From Sordaria brevicollis (lineage: Eukaryota; Ascomycota; Sordariomycetes; Sordariales; Sordariaceae), in contig JAUTDP010000003.1 of NCBI GenBank assembly GCA_033439795.1, forward strand, positions 1,054,001 to 1,118,000: a stretch of DNA of 64,000 nt. The letters are read 5' to 3'. Under the pieces are notes generated by a model. It did not search any database and was not told the origin of the DNA. It was given only the letters and a program-made list of their open reading frames with translations. A program made the position numbers and the translations under genes. Shown piece by piece: positions 44,501 to 58,000 of this stretch (positions within the stretch are counted from its first letter, which is position 1; every line of letters begins with the position of its first letter).

Positions 44501-46758
44501 AGGCAGATTGGTGGCAGATACAGGGGCGCCAAGCCGTCATTTGCTGCATAGGTGCATATTCCTGCTGCAAGAGTGCCTGAAATGCCTGAGTATCGAGGCA
44601 TCACGTGAGACGGTCTGAGAACTACGCAGGCCAAAACCCGAAGTGGTGCGATTGCGTGCTCTGGACTGCGCAGGCTTGTGAAGCTCGGTCCCCAACTCGC
44701 GGTTCCCCAATCACCCATCACCCCCCAGGCTCCTGGCTGCTTCCACTTCCCCCCCCAAATTCGCTTCATACGATTTGGCGTGAGCACTGAGCAAGAGGAA
44801 GGCAGCGCAGCCGGCCAGGAAAAAAAAAAGTCTCCCAAAATCTCACCCCCGTCCTCCAATCTTGCTCACTTCTCTTCTGCCTCCTTCGACCGCCGTGTTT
44901 CGTGTCGGGAATCTTTTCTTTTGCGGCATGCCATTTTGATGTCCCAATCGCCCTTGTCCCGACCTCCAGCGAGATTGAGCGGATTGGTCCACCCGACACA
45001 AGAGGAACCACCACACGGTCGCCGGCCCCGAGAACCACACACCAGCAGCGAGAGCCCGCCGCCGCCGCCGCCTGTGAGTGAGCCTGAAGAGTGAGAGAAG
45101 GGTACCACCGCCCGTCCACCACCTCCAGGACCACCACTGCCTGTCCGCCTGCCTTTTGGTTCTGTGCCTTGCCGGACCCCGTCCCCCATTTCCTCCTTCA
45201 TCCCTACGACTACTTTAGCACGCAGCACGCTTGCCTGTTGCGACGTGGACCGGATCACCATCCCCATACCACCTCTCCTCTACTTCGGCCATCACCACCA
45301 CCTACCTTACTTAGTCTACCACCTTGCCTTTAACCTCGACGTCCACCCCTCGCAATAAGGCGGCCACTACGATACACGACCACACTCTTTCTCAGCACCA
45401 CCCACGACACCACATATATCGCCGCACACTCGGTTCTTCGGCGGAACAACTGGCACATACTCGGCGTCGCCTCTAGCTGCCTCTACACGACCAAGGCTGT
45501 TGGATCCTTGGAAAGCGGCGCGCAACTGAAGCCTCGCCCGTCCCGCGACGCCCACCATTGTCTTGGAACTCGGCAGCAGCAACATCACGATCAACCATCA
45601 TCGCCCCCGTCGCGATCTTTTTCTCAGAATCCAGCCTCGACTTATTTTCGGCTGCTTCGACTTTGCACCTCGTCTTTGACAACCGAGTATCGTCGGCCTT
45701 CACAACGGGACACCGGGGATATCGCTCGTCTCAAACGCGATTTGAAAAGGTATTGCCATACCTCCCCACGTTACTGCTTGAACTTCTCCCCGTTCTCCCA
45801 TCTGGCCTTCTCGAGTGCGAGTGTGCCGGTACAACTGCGGACCCGAGGCTTGCAAGTAGAAGTCTACGTGCGCAAACCGAGCTCGTTTCTGCAGCCTGGC
45901 ATCACTTTTCCTCTCTATAAAAGCACCCACGCCCATATCTTTTCCTCCAAAAAACCGACCGGGCGACTTCCCTCTCTCTGACCTTCTTTCACCACGCATG
46001 CAGAAGCTCACCAAGCAAAAAGGGATCGTGAAACACAGACAGACCAGTCATCGGCGCACCCACGTCCATCTTCCGACCACACTCTAGCTTCAACCCCGGA
46101 ACATCTCACCGCGGTCGCCCCAGCCCCCGATTCGCTCGGTTGCTGCAATTACGCCCGTCTGCAAAAACGCCCGACCTTCAAACTAGAACACATCTCTAGA
46201 CAATTTCGCCCTCCCGGCCACGGCCACGGTACCTTTTTGTTTTCTCGTCCATTCCAACATTGGTCTAATTGGCACAGACACGCTACTTGCTGCGCCAAAA
46301 CCCCAGGCTTCCCCGCCTGTATCAAGGTACTTGACAACTCTCTTACCAGCCTGCCCCTGTCTGCCTGTCCTCCCCCCCCAACGCGTGCCGTACCCTCGTC
46401 ATCATCGTCGTCGGTGTTTGCGCCTTTGAATGTTTTCTTACTCCCACCACATCATGCTTTTCAACGCCGTTTGACTTTCGCTCGGAAATCATCTTGCCAT
46501 CATTTTATCCCGATCTCGCTATACGTCCACCGCCTGCCGGGTCTAAGCGCACCGAGCGGCCGTGGCACTTGGTGGCAAGCTCTGCCTTCTGCGCTGAACC
46601 CTCCGGATTTCATCATATTGCATGGTCTTCGAAACTAACCCCTTTTTGAGCTCTCAGGCTTTCCCGTCGTTTTACACACGACCTGATCCAATTGTTTTCA
46701 ATCCCTGCGAAGCCCGCTTCTAGCGTAGCAGACCGTCGTCTGCACGAAACCACCAGCC
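41577..46758. other. gene-poor stretch with decayed coding fragments, then a long leader
   Basis: No intact gene is supported from 41577 to about 44900. A plus-strand fragment at 42130-42333 reads NEDLLFQRFLMDEILPTQPM to a stop, and fragments at 42841-43242 and 43290-43400 (WETLPEWLDVVSACADNSAK) look like remains of one or more genes in different frames. From about 44900 the sequence becomes pyrimidine-rich on the plus strand and probably forms the promoter and long 5' leader of the LisH gene at 46759, with several short upstream frames. Confidence 0.45.
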
Positions 46759-49510
46759 ATGAACATGAACAACATAGGTAACATGGCTCAGATGAACGCC
46801 ATGGGTGGCCCCGTCGGCGGCGCCCCTATGCCCATGATGAACAATGGCGCGATGGCCGTCCGTCCTCAGCAACCCCCACAACCCCAACCTCAACAGCAAC
46901 AACAGCAGCAGCAGCAGCAGCAGCAGCAGATGCAGTTTGCCGCTGGAGCCATTGATGGCGGCCGTTCGTTGCTCGAGACCTACATCTACGACTACTTCAT
47001 CCGTCAAGGCATGTACGACTGCGCCCGCACAATCCTACAAAACAACCCACAGATTAAGACGGACAAGTCGCAGAGCCCTGGTCAGAACCTGAATGGCCTG
47101 GGCGACGATCCCATGGATACCGACTCGAAGGATAACATCGATCAGAAGCGTCCTGAGGACCTTCCTCCAGCTGCCATTCCCAACTCTTCGACAAACAATA
47201 TCTTCTTGCTCGAGTGGTTTTCACTGTTTTGGGACATGTTTAACAGCCAGAAGAGCAAGGGACCTCCTCTTGTGAACCAATACGTGCAACACAACCAGGT
47301 AAGAATCCACGCTTGCTGATATGTACATTCTTCAACTAACAGCAGAACCTAGAATCAGTCTCGCATGCGTCAAGAACAGATGCTGCGCCAAATGCGCCCT
47401 GACTATCACGTCCAGTATCAACAGCAAATGATGAGGAATATGAACGGTATGGGCGGCATGATGAAGCCAGGAAACCAGCTGCAGCGGGCAGCCATGGCGA
47501 ACAGCCAAAAGTAAGTATCACTCTTGGCTCCAGGTGGTTGTTCAATACTGACTTCTCTTCACTTTCCCAGTCCCCAAGCTATGCAGATGCTCCAGGCCCA
47601 GAAAGCTGCTCAGATGCAGAGAGATCCTTCCGATATGGACGGAAACCGAGTGAGGGCGACGTCGCCAGGATCGGCAGACAATGCGCCGTCTCCATCCAAG
47701 CGGCCACGTCTCGAGGGGGCCCCCTTCAACCCCAACGCGGGTGCCATGATGCAAAATGGCAGACAGATGCAAGGCATGCCAGGCCAGCAGCAGGTAGGAG
47801 GTGGCCCCAATTCAGCACAAGCATTCTTCATCAACCAAATCCGCCCAAACTCGTTAACTCCTAACCAACTCCAGGCTTTGATCAATGCCAACCCAAACTC
47901 CCATCAGCTCAAAGCGTACGCCGCTAACCTCCAGCAGCACCACGGTAAACAGATGCCTACCAACCCGATGGCGAATGCTGGTGGTCCGCAAAACCAGGGC
48001 TCTCCTATGCTCCCGCAGGGACCCGATGGCCAGACCATCAACCAGTTCTACAACCAGGAAATGGGCGGCGGAAACATGCGAGCTGGGCCCGGTAATGGCC
48101 AGAATGGGTCAAGTAACCATGCTCTCCAGGACTACCAGATGCAGCTGATGCTCTTGGAGCAACAGAACAAGAAGCGCCTCATGATGGCAAGACAGGAGCA
48201 GGACGGGATCCCACGACCTGACGGCCCCAACGGCCCTGTCGGTCCTGGCGGTCCAGGAGGACCTCAAGGGCCGAACCCTCAAGGCTTCCAAGCCGGCTCA
48301 CCACCTGGGCAGCGCAATGGAGCTTCACCTAACCCCTCGGAGCAGATGAAGCGTGCCAATCAGCAAATGAACAACCCACAGAACATGGGTTCCCCTCTTC
48401 CGGATGGCGCCCAGAACCGCAGTTCCCCGAACCCGATGAACTTTATGGGCGGCAGCATGGATCCCAACGGAGGCCAGCCTCATTATGGCATGAATATGAA
48501 CATGGGCAATCAGATGGGAGGCGGAATGCGTCCCCCGAGCTCACACCCAGGACAGCCCTTCAACGGCCAAATGAACCCGCAGATGGTGGCTCAACAGCAG
48601 CGCCAAGCACAATTGCAGCAACAAGCCCAGCAGCAGCAACAGGCTCAACAAGTTCAACAGGCGCAGCAGCAACAAGCTGCCCAACAGCAGAACCAAGGTG
48701 GTCCTAATATGCAATGGCAGCAGCAGCCTGGACCGAATGGCCAGATGGTTGGTCAGCCTCCTCAAAATCAGCAGGCTCAGGGAGCTGCTCAGCAGAGAGC
48801 TATGCCCCCGCCTTCTGCTCCCCCGACGGCGGCAGCGATGACCAATGCTGCCAACTCGAGGAACGCAACGTCATCCCCTCAAGTTACCAACGCTGCTCCC
48901 CCAACCCCTAACCAAGGAAACAAGCCGGCACCCAAGAAGAAGGAGAACAAGAATGCCAAGAACAAGGTACGGAAATCCCTCTGTCAACTAATTCCTCATT
49001 TTCTTTTGAAATGCGATTCTGATCCGGTTTAGCCTGCCACGCAGAATAAGAAGAATCAGAACCTTAACGCAGGCGCCACACCTGCTGCGGACGCCGACCA
49101 GCCGCAAGAGCCTCCCGCGCCGGCGACCCCTATTACCCCTGTCAACCCAGCTAGCTTTGGCAAGAACCAAGTAGGCAACCAGGTTGTGCAGAACGGACAG
49201 CCCGCAGCCCCGGTGCCGCCGCCTTCTGTCCCTCAGGTCGCCGCTCCGCCACACCCCGACCCGGCTCAGAACAACAATTTCGCCGAGCCAATGATCGTAA
49301 GTCCAGGCCTCTTGCTTTAACATCCACCGGCGTGATGCTAACCAGTTGCAGAACTTCGATGTTGAGTTTGCCAACCCGCTTACGTCAAATGATGTTTTGA
49401 ACGACTTCGATTTCGACTCCTTCTTGCATGACAATGACAACAACGGAGAGGCTTTCGACTTCAATGCCGGCGTGTTTCTGGATGGCAACGAGATCGGAAC
49501 GACGGAGTAG
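46759..49510 (+). CDS. som1: LisH-domain transcriptional regulator (Flo8/Som1 type)
   Basis: Five exons, 46759-47298, 47353-47510, 47571-48966, 49033-49296 and 49352-49510, give about 838 residues. The N terminus is Met/Asn-rich with a polyglutamine run (about residues 45-57). The LisH motif lies at about 68-95 (LLETYIYDYFIRQGMYDCAR) and is followed at 149-165 by FLLEWFSLFWDMFNSQK, the LUFS-type extension of Flo8, Som1 and SSDP proteins. A short basic nuclear signal (PSKRPRL) is at about 274-280. The rest is Gln/Pro/Asn-rich, and the last exon is acidic and Phe-rich (FDVEFANPLTSNDVLNDFDF), like an activation domain. Known relatives act below cAMP/PKA signalling in adhesion, filament growth and sporulation. 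Exon phases all match. The leader is unusually long, suggesting control at translation. Confidence 0.85.
46885..46929 (+). repeat. CAG/CAA repeat (polyglutamine)
   Basis: A run of CAR triplets in the first exon of the LisH gene encodes about 13-15 glutamines. Its length is likely to vary between strains. Confidence 0.85.
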
Positions 49511-51127
49511 GATCCCGTCTAACCTTCTGGTTCTCCCTAACTCTGTGCAGGCCGGGGTTTCTGGCATCGGCAGGCGCATTATTTCATTATGGACACATGC
49601 ATTGAGGCGTTCATGGAGACGATGAGTCGCGGCTTTGGAGCTGGCTTGGCTTCTTTCTTCTGGGTATCCCTTGGTATTATTTTCCCTTTCCGATGCGTCC
49701 GGTCTTATACGCTTTTCCGAACAGCTTACAGCTATTTCTCTAATCTTTCGCTTGATGGCGATGTATCTGGTGGAAGCGACATGGTCGCAAACAAAAATGG
49801 GAGGAACGATGGATATGATGATTCGAAGTGCTCAGCATGACTTGGTTGGCATTCTTGTGTGGTCATCTCTTTTTTCAAGGCTTTCTCTGGACACATCCTA
49901 GAGGTATCTTTATGGAGAGGACAGGACTGGATATGGGAGGAAATCGGGACCAGGCTTGATACTTTATACCACCCATTTTTTTGCCAAGTCATAAAAGGGG
50001 TCTCCAATAATTTGGCTCTCGTGGGACGCGCTTTGCTATTTCCCTGCCTTTTTCTACCGTTACTTTACTTCGAACTTTGCTGTTTTTCTTCAAGCTTTCT
50101 TTCTTGCATGTATCCCCCTCGCTTACGCGCGTGCTGGTTGCTTTACAGTATTATATCAACAGGCCTGGTTACCTATAGTTTTCCCTTTTATTGACGGATG
50201 CGAGAAATATTCGTCAGCTTTGTGTTTATTCTTCGGTTCTGTTGTGTTACTTAAATCCTTCTTAGTTACGCTGCTACGCGACTTTCTTTTTCTTTTTCTT
50301 TTTTCTCTCCCTGCCACACACCGCAAATGGCAAGGGCAACATGCTAGCGAGCTAGGTATCACAACCAAATCGGCATGCGAACTGCAAGATTCGAATGAAA
50401 TTCGATGTTTGATATTTGCGACTTTTCCTGTTTCCGTGTATATGTGTTGGATGGGACTGGTCTGGTATCTGGATGGTAATGGATGGGTGGGTGGTGAACA
50501 TGGACTTTTCAGTCATAGCGTCGAATGGGGGGGAGTGGCTGGATATCAACCTTGATAGCCGGATACGTGGCGGGAATTTGAATTATCATGAGAAGCAATG
50601 GGCAGGGATTTATATCAACACATGGTGCATCTTGTTGTAGAATATCACTGCCTTTCATCCACTCACCTTTCCCAAGTTACCGTTCTTTGATTCACAACGT
50701 GCTACATGATCTCATTCTACCAAAGGTATCAATCTTTTTCGTGCCTTGCGTCTAAATAACGCAAATCTTCCTTCGCAGATGACGAACAAGAAAGAGATAT
50801 CAACAAAGGGGGTAGAGGAGAAGGAAACCAAAGGAGGACGAAAGTAGAGATAGGCAATGAATGCCCTTTGAATGTTTCCCGGTCCTTCTGGACAATATGT
50901 GGGATAACTACCTAACGTAAGTCACATTGTCTGTCTGGGGGTATTCACGAGAGTCATCCGTGAATCTCAAGTCTCAGCCTGATATGCAGTAGTTTGAAGG
51001 GTGGCATACTCCACCAAACATCATGGCGAGATGTGTGATCGAGTGGTCGGGCTTGGAAGGTATTTATTTATTTGTCATTGTCGACTACCTGAAGGAATCG
51101 CGTTCTCGACGATGGTTCCCGTCTTAT
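49511..51127. other. region between convergent genes
   Basis: This holds the 3' UTRs of the LisH gene (plus) and the GMC oxidoreductase gene (minus). Several short open frames show no domain. No RNA gene is seen. Confidence 0.5.
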
Positions 51128-53220
51128 TCAGGTCCGTCTTCGTGGGAAATTCCAGGTGTAACCACCTAGTCTGTTTGCGCTCTCCATACTAGCTCCCTCA
51201 TCTTCTCCATCTTCAACGTTACTTTCTTCACTTGGCTCCCTCTCCGCATTCTCTGTCTCACTCTGATTATCGCGAGCTCGCTGCCTTTGAGGCTCCTGTC
51301 TCGGGTGTCCTCTGCCCTTGATCAAATCCGCCGCCTTCTCCGCCACAGCATACACCGTAGCCTGCAACCCTCCACCCACGATCAACGGCATGATACTCGC
51401 ATCCACGACCCTTAACTTCTTCACACCATAAACCTTCAACTCACTATCCACACACCCGCCCAGCTTCTGAGGCATCATGGCACACGTCCCACTCGGGTGG
51501 GCAAGACTAGGCCAAAATATCCCATGATTCCTCTTCAACTCACCCAAAATCTCCTCGTCAGTCTGGAACTGAGCACCTGGACTGATTTCAGTAATGGGAC
51601 CGAACCGCTCCACAAGGACAGGAGACCGCCAAAACTCGCGTGCGCGACGGACGATGGCGACGACGTTATCCCCGTCTATTGGGTTCTGTAGTGTGTTGTA
51701 TTGAACTACTGGTAGCCCAAACGGATCGGAAGGGTCAAGAGTTACGGTTCCACGGGAGAGAGGTTTGAGGAGCGGGGCAGGCATGAATCCGTTTCCGGGC
51801 ATTGAATGGGCTACGATGGAGGAGTTGAGGGAAACGAAGGATTTGGCAAGAAGGGAGCATTGCAGGCGGAAGCCGCGGAAAAGAGAAGGGGTGGAGGAGT
51901 AGATGGAGGGAAGATAAGAGAGGGTTTCAGTGGAGGACAGGGTGAGGAGTTTGGATGCTGTCGCCGAGGCAGCGGCTGAGGAGTTGAGATGTGGAAGGCC
52001 GAAGAGGATGGCACTGGAGGCAGGGGCGGCGGAGATGGGACCGGTAAGGTTGGCGAGGTATTCAGCCCAGGCGGCTTCGAAGTATGTGCTGTTGGCGGTG
52101 AGGGTATCGGGGTTGGGGAAGGATTGGTTGTTGAGAGAGAAGATGAGGATGGTGGTTGCGTGATCTTGGAAGTTGGCACCTACGGCCGGAAGATCCCTTT
52201 TCACTCGGATGCCAGCTGCTTTGAGGACACTGGATGGACCGATGCCGCTGACTTGAAGAAGTTGAGGGGTCTGTATGGCACCAGCAGCCAAGATAACTTC
52301 TTTCCGGGCATACACGCGTCGTGTTGAATTGTTGGCTCGAGATACGACGTGGACCCCATTGGCCGTGAGCGCTGGGCCGCTGCCGGTCAACAGAATCTCC
52401 CTCGCCATGTGGCCTGTCAAAAGATGCAGGTTGGGACGAGTACCGTTGACAGGATCATAGTATGCTTTCCGAGCAGTTGAACGGGTCATATCACGACCGT
52501 CGATGGTGGAGGGCAACCAGTATGCCCCTGGACCGTTGCCGGCGTTTTCGCCTGCTCGCACTGGGACGTCGTCCTGACTTCCGAAAGCATCCCACAAGGT
52601 AGGAACGTCGGGATACTGGAAACTTGGAATGTGGACATGCAAAGGGCCGTTATCATAAGCGGATGGATTCCATGTGATGTTGAACTCGTTCACGGCCTCA
52701 GGCGTGGGAGGAGTGAAAGTCGTGCTCTTGCGAAAGTAGGGGAGCAGATCGTCCCAGCCCCAGCCCGGATTTCCCAATGCTTTCCAGACGTCATAATCTT
52801 CCCTGCTTCCTCGAAGATATCCCATGCCATTGACCACGGAACCACCACCAACGACGGCTGGAACAGCCACGGAAAAGGTGTCATTGTTAAGCTGGGGATT
52901 GGGAGCAGATGTTGGACTGATGAGGACATCTACGTCAAGGCCGTTGGCGTAGTAAGGGATGATCGCTTCGGGCTTGTCGTCGAAGTCGCCTCTCTCGATG
53001 ACAAGGACGGATACTAGAAACTCGTTAGCAATTGGCCTTTCGACAAGCGCTGGGGGCTCTCCTTACCTTTCTTGTCCTCGGTCAAGCGGTTGGCGACAAC
53101 CAGACCTGATATACCACCGCCGACAACAATGTAGTCGTAGCTATTGTCCCTGGGCTGCGTCGCGACAACTGCGGTCACAGACTGTGCCAGTAGAAGTGCT
53201 TGTGCTCTTCGTGTTCTCAT
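51128..53220 (-). CDS. secreted GMC-family FAD oxidoreductase
   Basis: Exons 53220-53067 and 53013-51128 give 679 residues. The first 20 or so residues look like a signal peptide (LLLAQSVTAVVA). The FAD-binding Rossmann motif is YIVVGGGISGLVVANRL at about 30-46. Typical later GMC segments are VVGGGSVVNGMGYLRGSRED and GAIQTPQLLQVSGIGP. The catalytic His is in HPSGTCAMM at about 557. The second catalytic position, normally His or Asn in a PxxxxxHxQ context, reads MPLIVGGGLQATVYAVAEKA here, with Gly at about 600. The C terminus has an extra acidic, low-complexity tail of about 60 residues. Relatives include aryl-alcohol oxidase and glucose dehydrogenase; the substrate is unknown, and the altered active site leaves activity in doubt. 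Confidence 0.85.
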
Positions 53221-55083
53221 GGTGGCTCAAGGAAGCGGTCGCCAGTCGGTGTGAAGAGTCCCAAAGGATTGAGACATCCGAGTCCCAGGTTCAATCGCTC
53301 AATAGGCCATAATCGAGTATTATATGTCCCGGTTCTTCATCGCTTGGCATAAGACGTTCGTGGTCTTGGGTCGCTTCAGGCTTCGGCATAGTGTAGGGCT
53401 GAGATGCAGGATGGGGACAGGACCATTAGGCTGCCCAATTTTGTCGAGGATGATTGGACCCGTTGAGTCTCGATAGCGAAGCTGAATGTCATGGTTTCTC
53501 TAGTGTTGTGTGTAGAGTTAGCACCGGATGCTCGAGTGTTGGAGATGGGGGCGCCATATGGAGGGGTGCTGACTAAGGAACATCACGACATTCTTGGCAT
53601 TGGCGCTTTGGTGGTTGACTCTTGTCACGTTTCATACTTTATCGTGAAGCCGACGCCGTTGTCAATAAAGCCAGAAGAATTGAAGAAACTTGAATTGGAA
53701 AGAAATCATACTCTACTCAATTGGACGGGAGATCTGCAAAGCCGTGCGACCATCGATGACGGCTCTTCTGCCTGCCGGTGGCCGGGCGCGCGCGACGCGT
53801 CAACCGTGCCTTCCTTCATCAACCGCAAGCCGCATGACGAACGACAAGACCTTACAACGTGGAAAGAACGGCCGGTAAAATTGAATTTGCTCTGGTATTT
53901 CCAATTCAAAGTCCTGGCTACCGACTGGTTGAACAATTTTCTGCGCGCGGGTTTGATCGCGAAAAACTTCAACCCAACCATACGCGTACGAATTGGCACC
54001 GCAGCACACGACTGTCGAGAGCGACTCATTCGGCACTACGCTCTGAGCATTGCAATGAGATTGGCTTCGTTCAGCTCCCAATTCAACATGCTCTGGTTAA
54101 GTTTAACAAGTCGATCGTTGCCAATTCGCCACTGCCGATTCCGGTTGACAGCATCGCCGTCCGTCAACCTCTTCTGCGCCATTGTTTGAGCCGGTGTCCA
54201 AAGCGTGCAGTCCTACATCTGTACTACCCGGTCGGTCCTTTCCGCTTATTATCCCCTTTCTCATCACCATGTCGTGTTGCTTGATGTGGAGGATGGTCGG
54301 GTGTGACAGACCCCGTTGAACGCTGCAGAGATGGAGTCCAGACCCTTACATCCACGACCCTTGAGGTTTGTGTAAGGACAGAAAAAGTCTCCCAGTTCGC
54401 TCTTTGGGTCCCGTCTTCACGCACCAAAGTGAACACACCATGTCCCACGATAACCCAACCTCATCTTGGCCGACGACGATCTCGGACACCCGGCAACCAC
54501 TTATTCCGACATTCACGAGCAGTCAGCCACAACAGAAGAGACCAACAGCAAGCCAAATGTTGACAATGACACAGTCATCTTGGGGTCTGTCGACCAATTC
54601 CGTCCCCTTTTTTCAGACAGACTTGTCACCGCTTGCACCAGGTTGATGACGATACCTGCCCTGTCTCGACTTCTTTTGTTTAGTCAAAAACTCTACATAC
54701 CCAGGAACGGACTACCAACCATTCACTCCCTCTTCACCTCGGACTATTATGCACTGTTTGGAATCTTTTGGGTGTTTTGTCTCTTCTACATGCACTTTCA
54801 AACTCGATCGTGGGGCCCCATGTCCTGAATGTCTCGCGATTGAACATGTCTTCTTCTCTTCTCCGCCCTTCTGGCCCCCAGCTTGATCCTTGATCTTTGT
54901 CACGGGTCTTTGGCTTGGTATAATCTACCTGGAACCACGAATTGTCCTGTGAATCACTTGTCTGGACACAGCATATCCAACCACATTGGACACTTAGTCC
55001 CTTGACCTTCCTTTGTTATTCCCTTTCTCTCCTCTTCTGCCTGCCGTTAACACAATTGATCTATCCAGCCCAAGTCCCTTGTC
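53221..55083. promoter_or_regulatory. divergent upstream region of the GMC and phytochrome genes
   Basis: About 1.86 kb between divergent starts. It should contain both promoters and a long phytochrome leader. An upstream ATG in good context at 54439 (CACACCATGTCCC) opens a 68-codon frame to 54645. A longer ATG frame at 53491-54189 has no recognisable features. Confidence 0.5.
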
Positions 55084-58000
55084 ATGGACCCAATGTCACA
55101 ACAACCCATAGAACGAGTGTTCCCCATACGCCTATCCATTCTTGAGAGCTCCCCTTTTCTTCGTAACATATCCGGTACGTAAGCCTGTATCTGCTATGAG
55201 CCCTCACCTCTGCCCGTCTGACACTGACATGTCCTAACAGATACCGATAGCATTCTCTCAGTTGTTCCTGTCACCAAGAAGCTCTCCGATCAGCATCTTT
55301 CTCCGCCGTCGCCCGATGAACCTCATTATGAACAGACACCTCCAACGTCCAGCCAGTATGATTTTCACCAAGGCAGCTCAGTTGCGACTCATCATTGCTC
55401 AACCCCGCCACCATTCAAGAAAGGCAATGGCGGAGATGACTCGTTACTCTCCGAAACCTTCGAGTATGCTCTTCTGGCCGACGGATCTCATGGTGTTATC
55501 CAGAAAACCCGCCGCGCCTTTACTACTTGCGATGAGGAACCAATCCACATACCCGGTGCTATCCAGTCCTACGGCATGCTTGTTGCACTAAAACTTATGG
55601 ATGAACCAGTTGCGGGACCTGCGAGATACTTACCAAGAATTTGCAGCGAAAACAGCAGTTTCGTCTGTCATTACCAGCCCTCTGAGCTTCTTTCTCTCGA
55701 TAGCTTCTACCAAGTTATGCCCATCTATCAGCGTCATCTGTTCGATGTTCAGCTACGCCACATCCGTCAAGGATATGACAGCACCAAGAAAGAACAAGAG
55801 CCGGTCGTCTTCGCTTTTTCCTTTTCGGATCCAGATGGCCGGTTGATCCCTTGTTGGTGCGCCGCCCACTACCTGGGGGGAACCACTGATCTGTTTATCT
55901 GCGAGTTCGAACTGCAAGGTGCGTAACAATGAGGCAGAACTTTATCAAACACGGCTTTCATCTAATAAGAGACAGATTACTCGATGCATCCATTGGCAAC
56001 TCCAGCAATGTCCGATCCAGAGAACCCTATCGACACTCTCGGCAGCGACCACTTAGACTTCGCCACAGCCTGCAGTATGCAATCCAAGGTTCAACCGGTA
56101 TTCCCAAATCCAGAGCTCTTCTCCAAGGGCTTCGACCCAAGCACCTCATCGGTCGAAGTTATTGGCATGGCTACAAAGATACAAACGCAGTTTTCCGAGG
56201 CGGCAACTGTGCCCGATCTCCTCGAGACTATCGTTTCGATAGTTAAGGAGGTCACTCGCTTTCATCGAGTCATGGTCTATCAATTCGACCGAGACTATAA
56301 TGGCACCGTCGTTGCTGAGCTGATGGATCCGAAAGCAAGCAACGATGTGTACAGGGGATTGCACTTTCCCGCGAGTGACATACCGCCACAAGCCCGGAAG
56401 CTCTACATGATCAACAAGGTCCGCGTCTTGTTCGACCGGAGCCAGCGGACATCAAGGCTCATTGGCAGAGATGTCAGCGACATGAAGGTTCCGCTCGATC
56501 TGACCCATGCTTACCTACGCGCAATGTCCCCTGTGCACCTCAAGTATCTATCTAACATGGGGGTGCGGTCCTCCATGTCGATGTCTCTCGAGTCCGACGG
56601 AAAGCTTTGGGGGCTCATTGTCTGCCACTCATACGGACCTGCGGCAACCCGGGTGCCCTTCTCCATCCGAGAGTTGTCGTTCTTTGTCGGACTGGCGGCG
56701 TCTACATGTCTTCAGAAGCTGCTCAACTCGGAAAGACTACAGGCCCACCGAATCATTGAAACACTACGAGGGAGGGGAAGCCCTGACGAGTGTATTACCT
56801 CTTCTTCCCACGAATTACTCAACCTCTTTGACTGCGACTGTGGATTTCTGGTTATTGAAGGAGAGGCCAGAACCATTGGACGGCTATCTTCCTACACTGA
56901 AGCGATGACGCTTTTGAAATATCTTTTCTTCCGAGGGTCCCGCACGATACTATTTTCTCACAACATTAGAGAGGACTTCAAAGATCTTCACTTTCCTTCC
57001 GGGTTCAAGGCGATTGCAGGTGTCCTCTACATCCCTTTATCAAGCACCACAGATGACTGTGTGGTGTTTTATCGCAAGAATCAGGTCCGAGAAGTACACT
57101 GGGCAGGTAAACCTTCGTTTGCGGGCAAGATAGGCAGACTAGAGCCTCGCAACAGCTTCAAGAAATGGACAGAGGTGGTGGACGGCACGAGCAAGGCCTG
57201 GTCGATAGAACACAGTATGGCTACACCCTTCCAGCCGTGCATTTGTAATTTTCTGCTAACACTACTCTCCAGCCAATTTGGCAGCAATGGCACAGCTGCT
57301 CTATGGCAGCTTTATCCAGGTTTGGAGGGAGAAGGAGGCAGCCATCAACGACACCCGACTCAAGCGACTTCTCTTGCACGATGCATCACACCAAGGTGGG
57401 AACCAGGCATCCATATGTCCCATACGTCCCAGCATACTGACTCACAATTGCTTTTCTAGTGCGCAATCCGTTGAACGCCGTCATAAACTGTCTCGAGATG
57501 GCCCTGGAAAAGCAACTGGATGATGGCACAAAGCAGGTCCTGACAACTTCATACACTGCGTCAAAGTCTCTGATCTATGTCATTGATGACCTTCTGAGCC
57601 TGACCGGTAGCATAACAGGGTCGGTCCCGTTGCTAGACGAACCGTTCCATCTTCCGCATTGCTTGGACGAGGCGCTGTATCCCCTACGGCGGCTTGGCCA
57701 AGAAAAGGGCGTGGAAGTGTTCCTGATACCATCGACAGGGCCGACACAATATGTCCGTGGGGATCCGACAAGCTTCCAGCGCTGCATATCCATCCTCGTC
57801 GCCAACGCAATCCAGCACACCGCTAACAGCCAGGTTGTGGTCAAGTGGCACGAGACGGTTCTGAATCCGAAGAATACCGTGATACACATTGCCATCACGG
57901 ATTCGGGCCCCGGTTTCTCAGAACGGGAATTGGATGACATGTTTCAAGAGTTTGAACAGGTTCCCGATGAGGACTTCGACGAAGCAACATCAAAGACGCG

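Noticed and set aside
53491..54189. 232-codon ATG frame upstream of the phytochrome gene
   Set aside because: No domain, signal or codon pattern that I recognise; it lies in a divergent promoter region and may be chance, though its length is notable.
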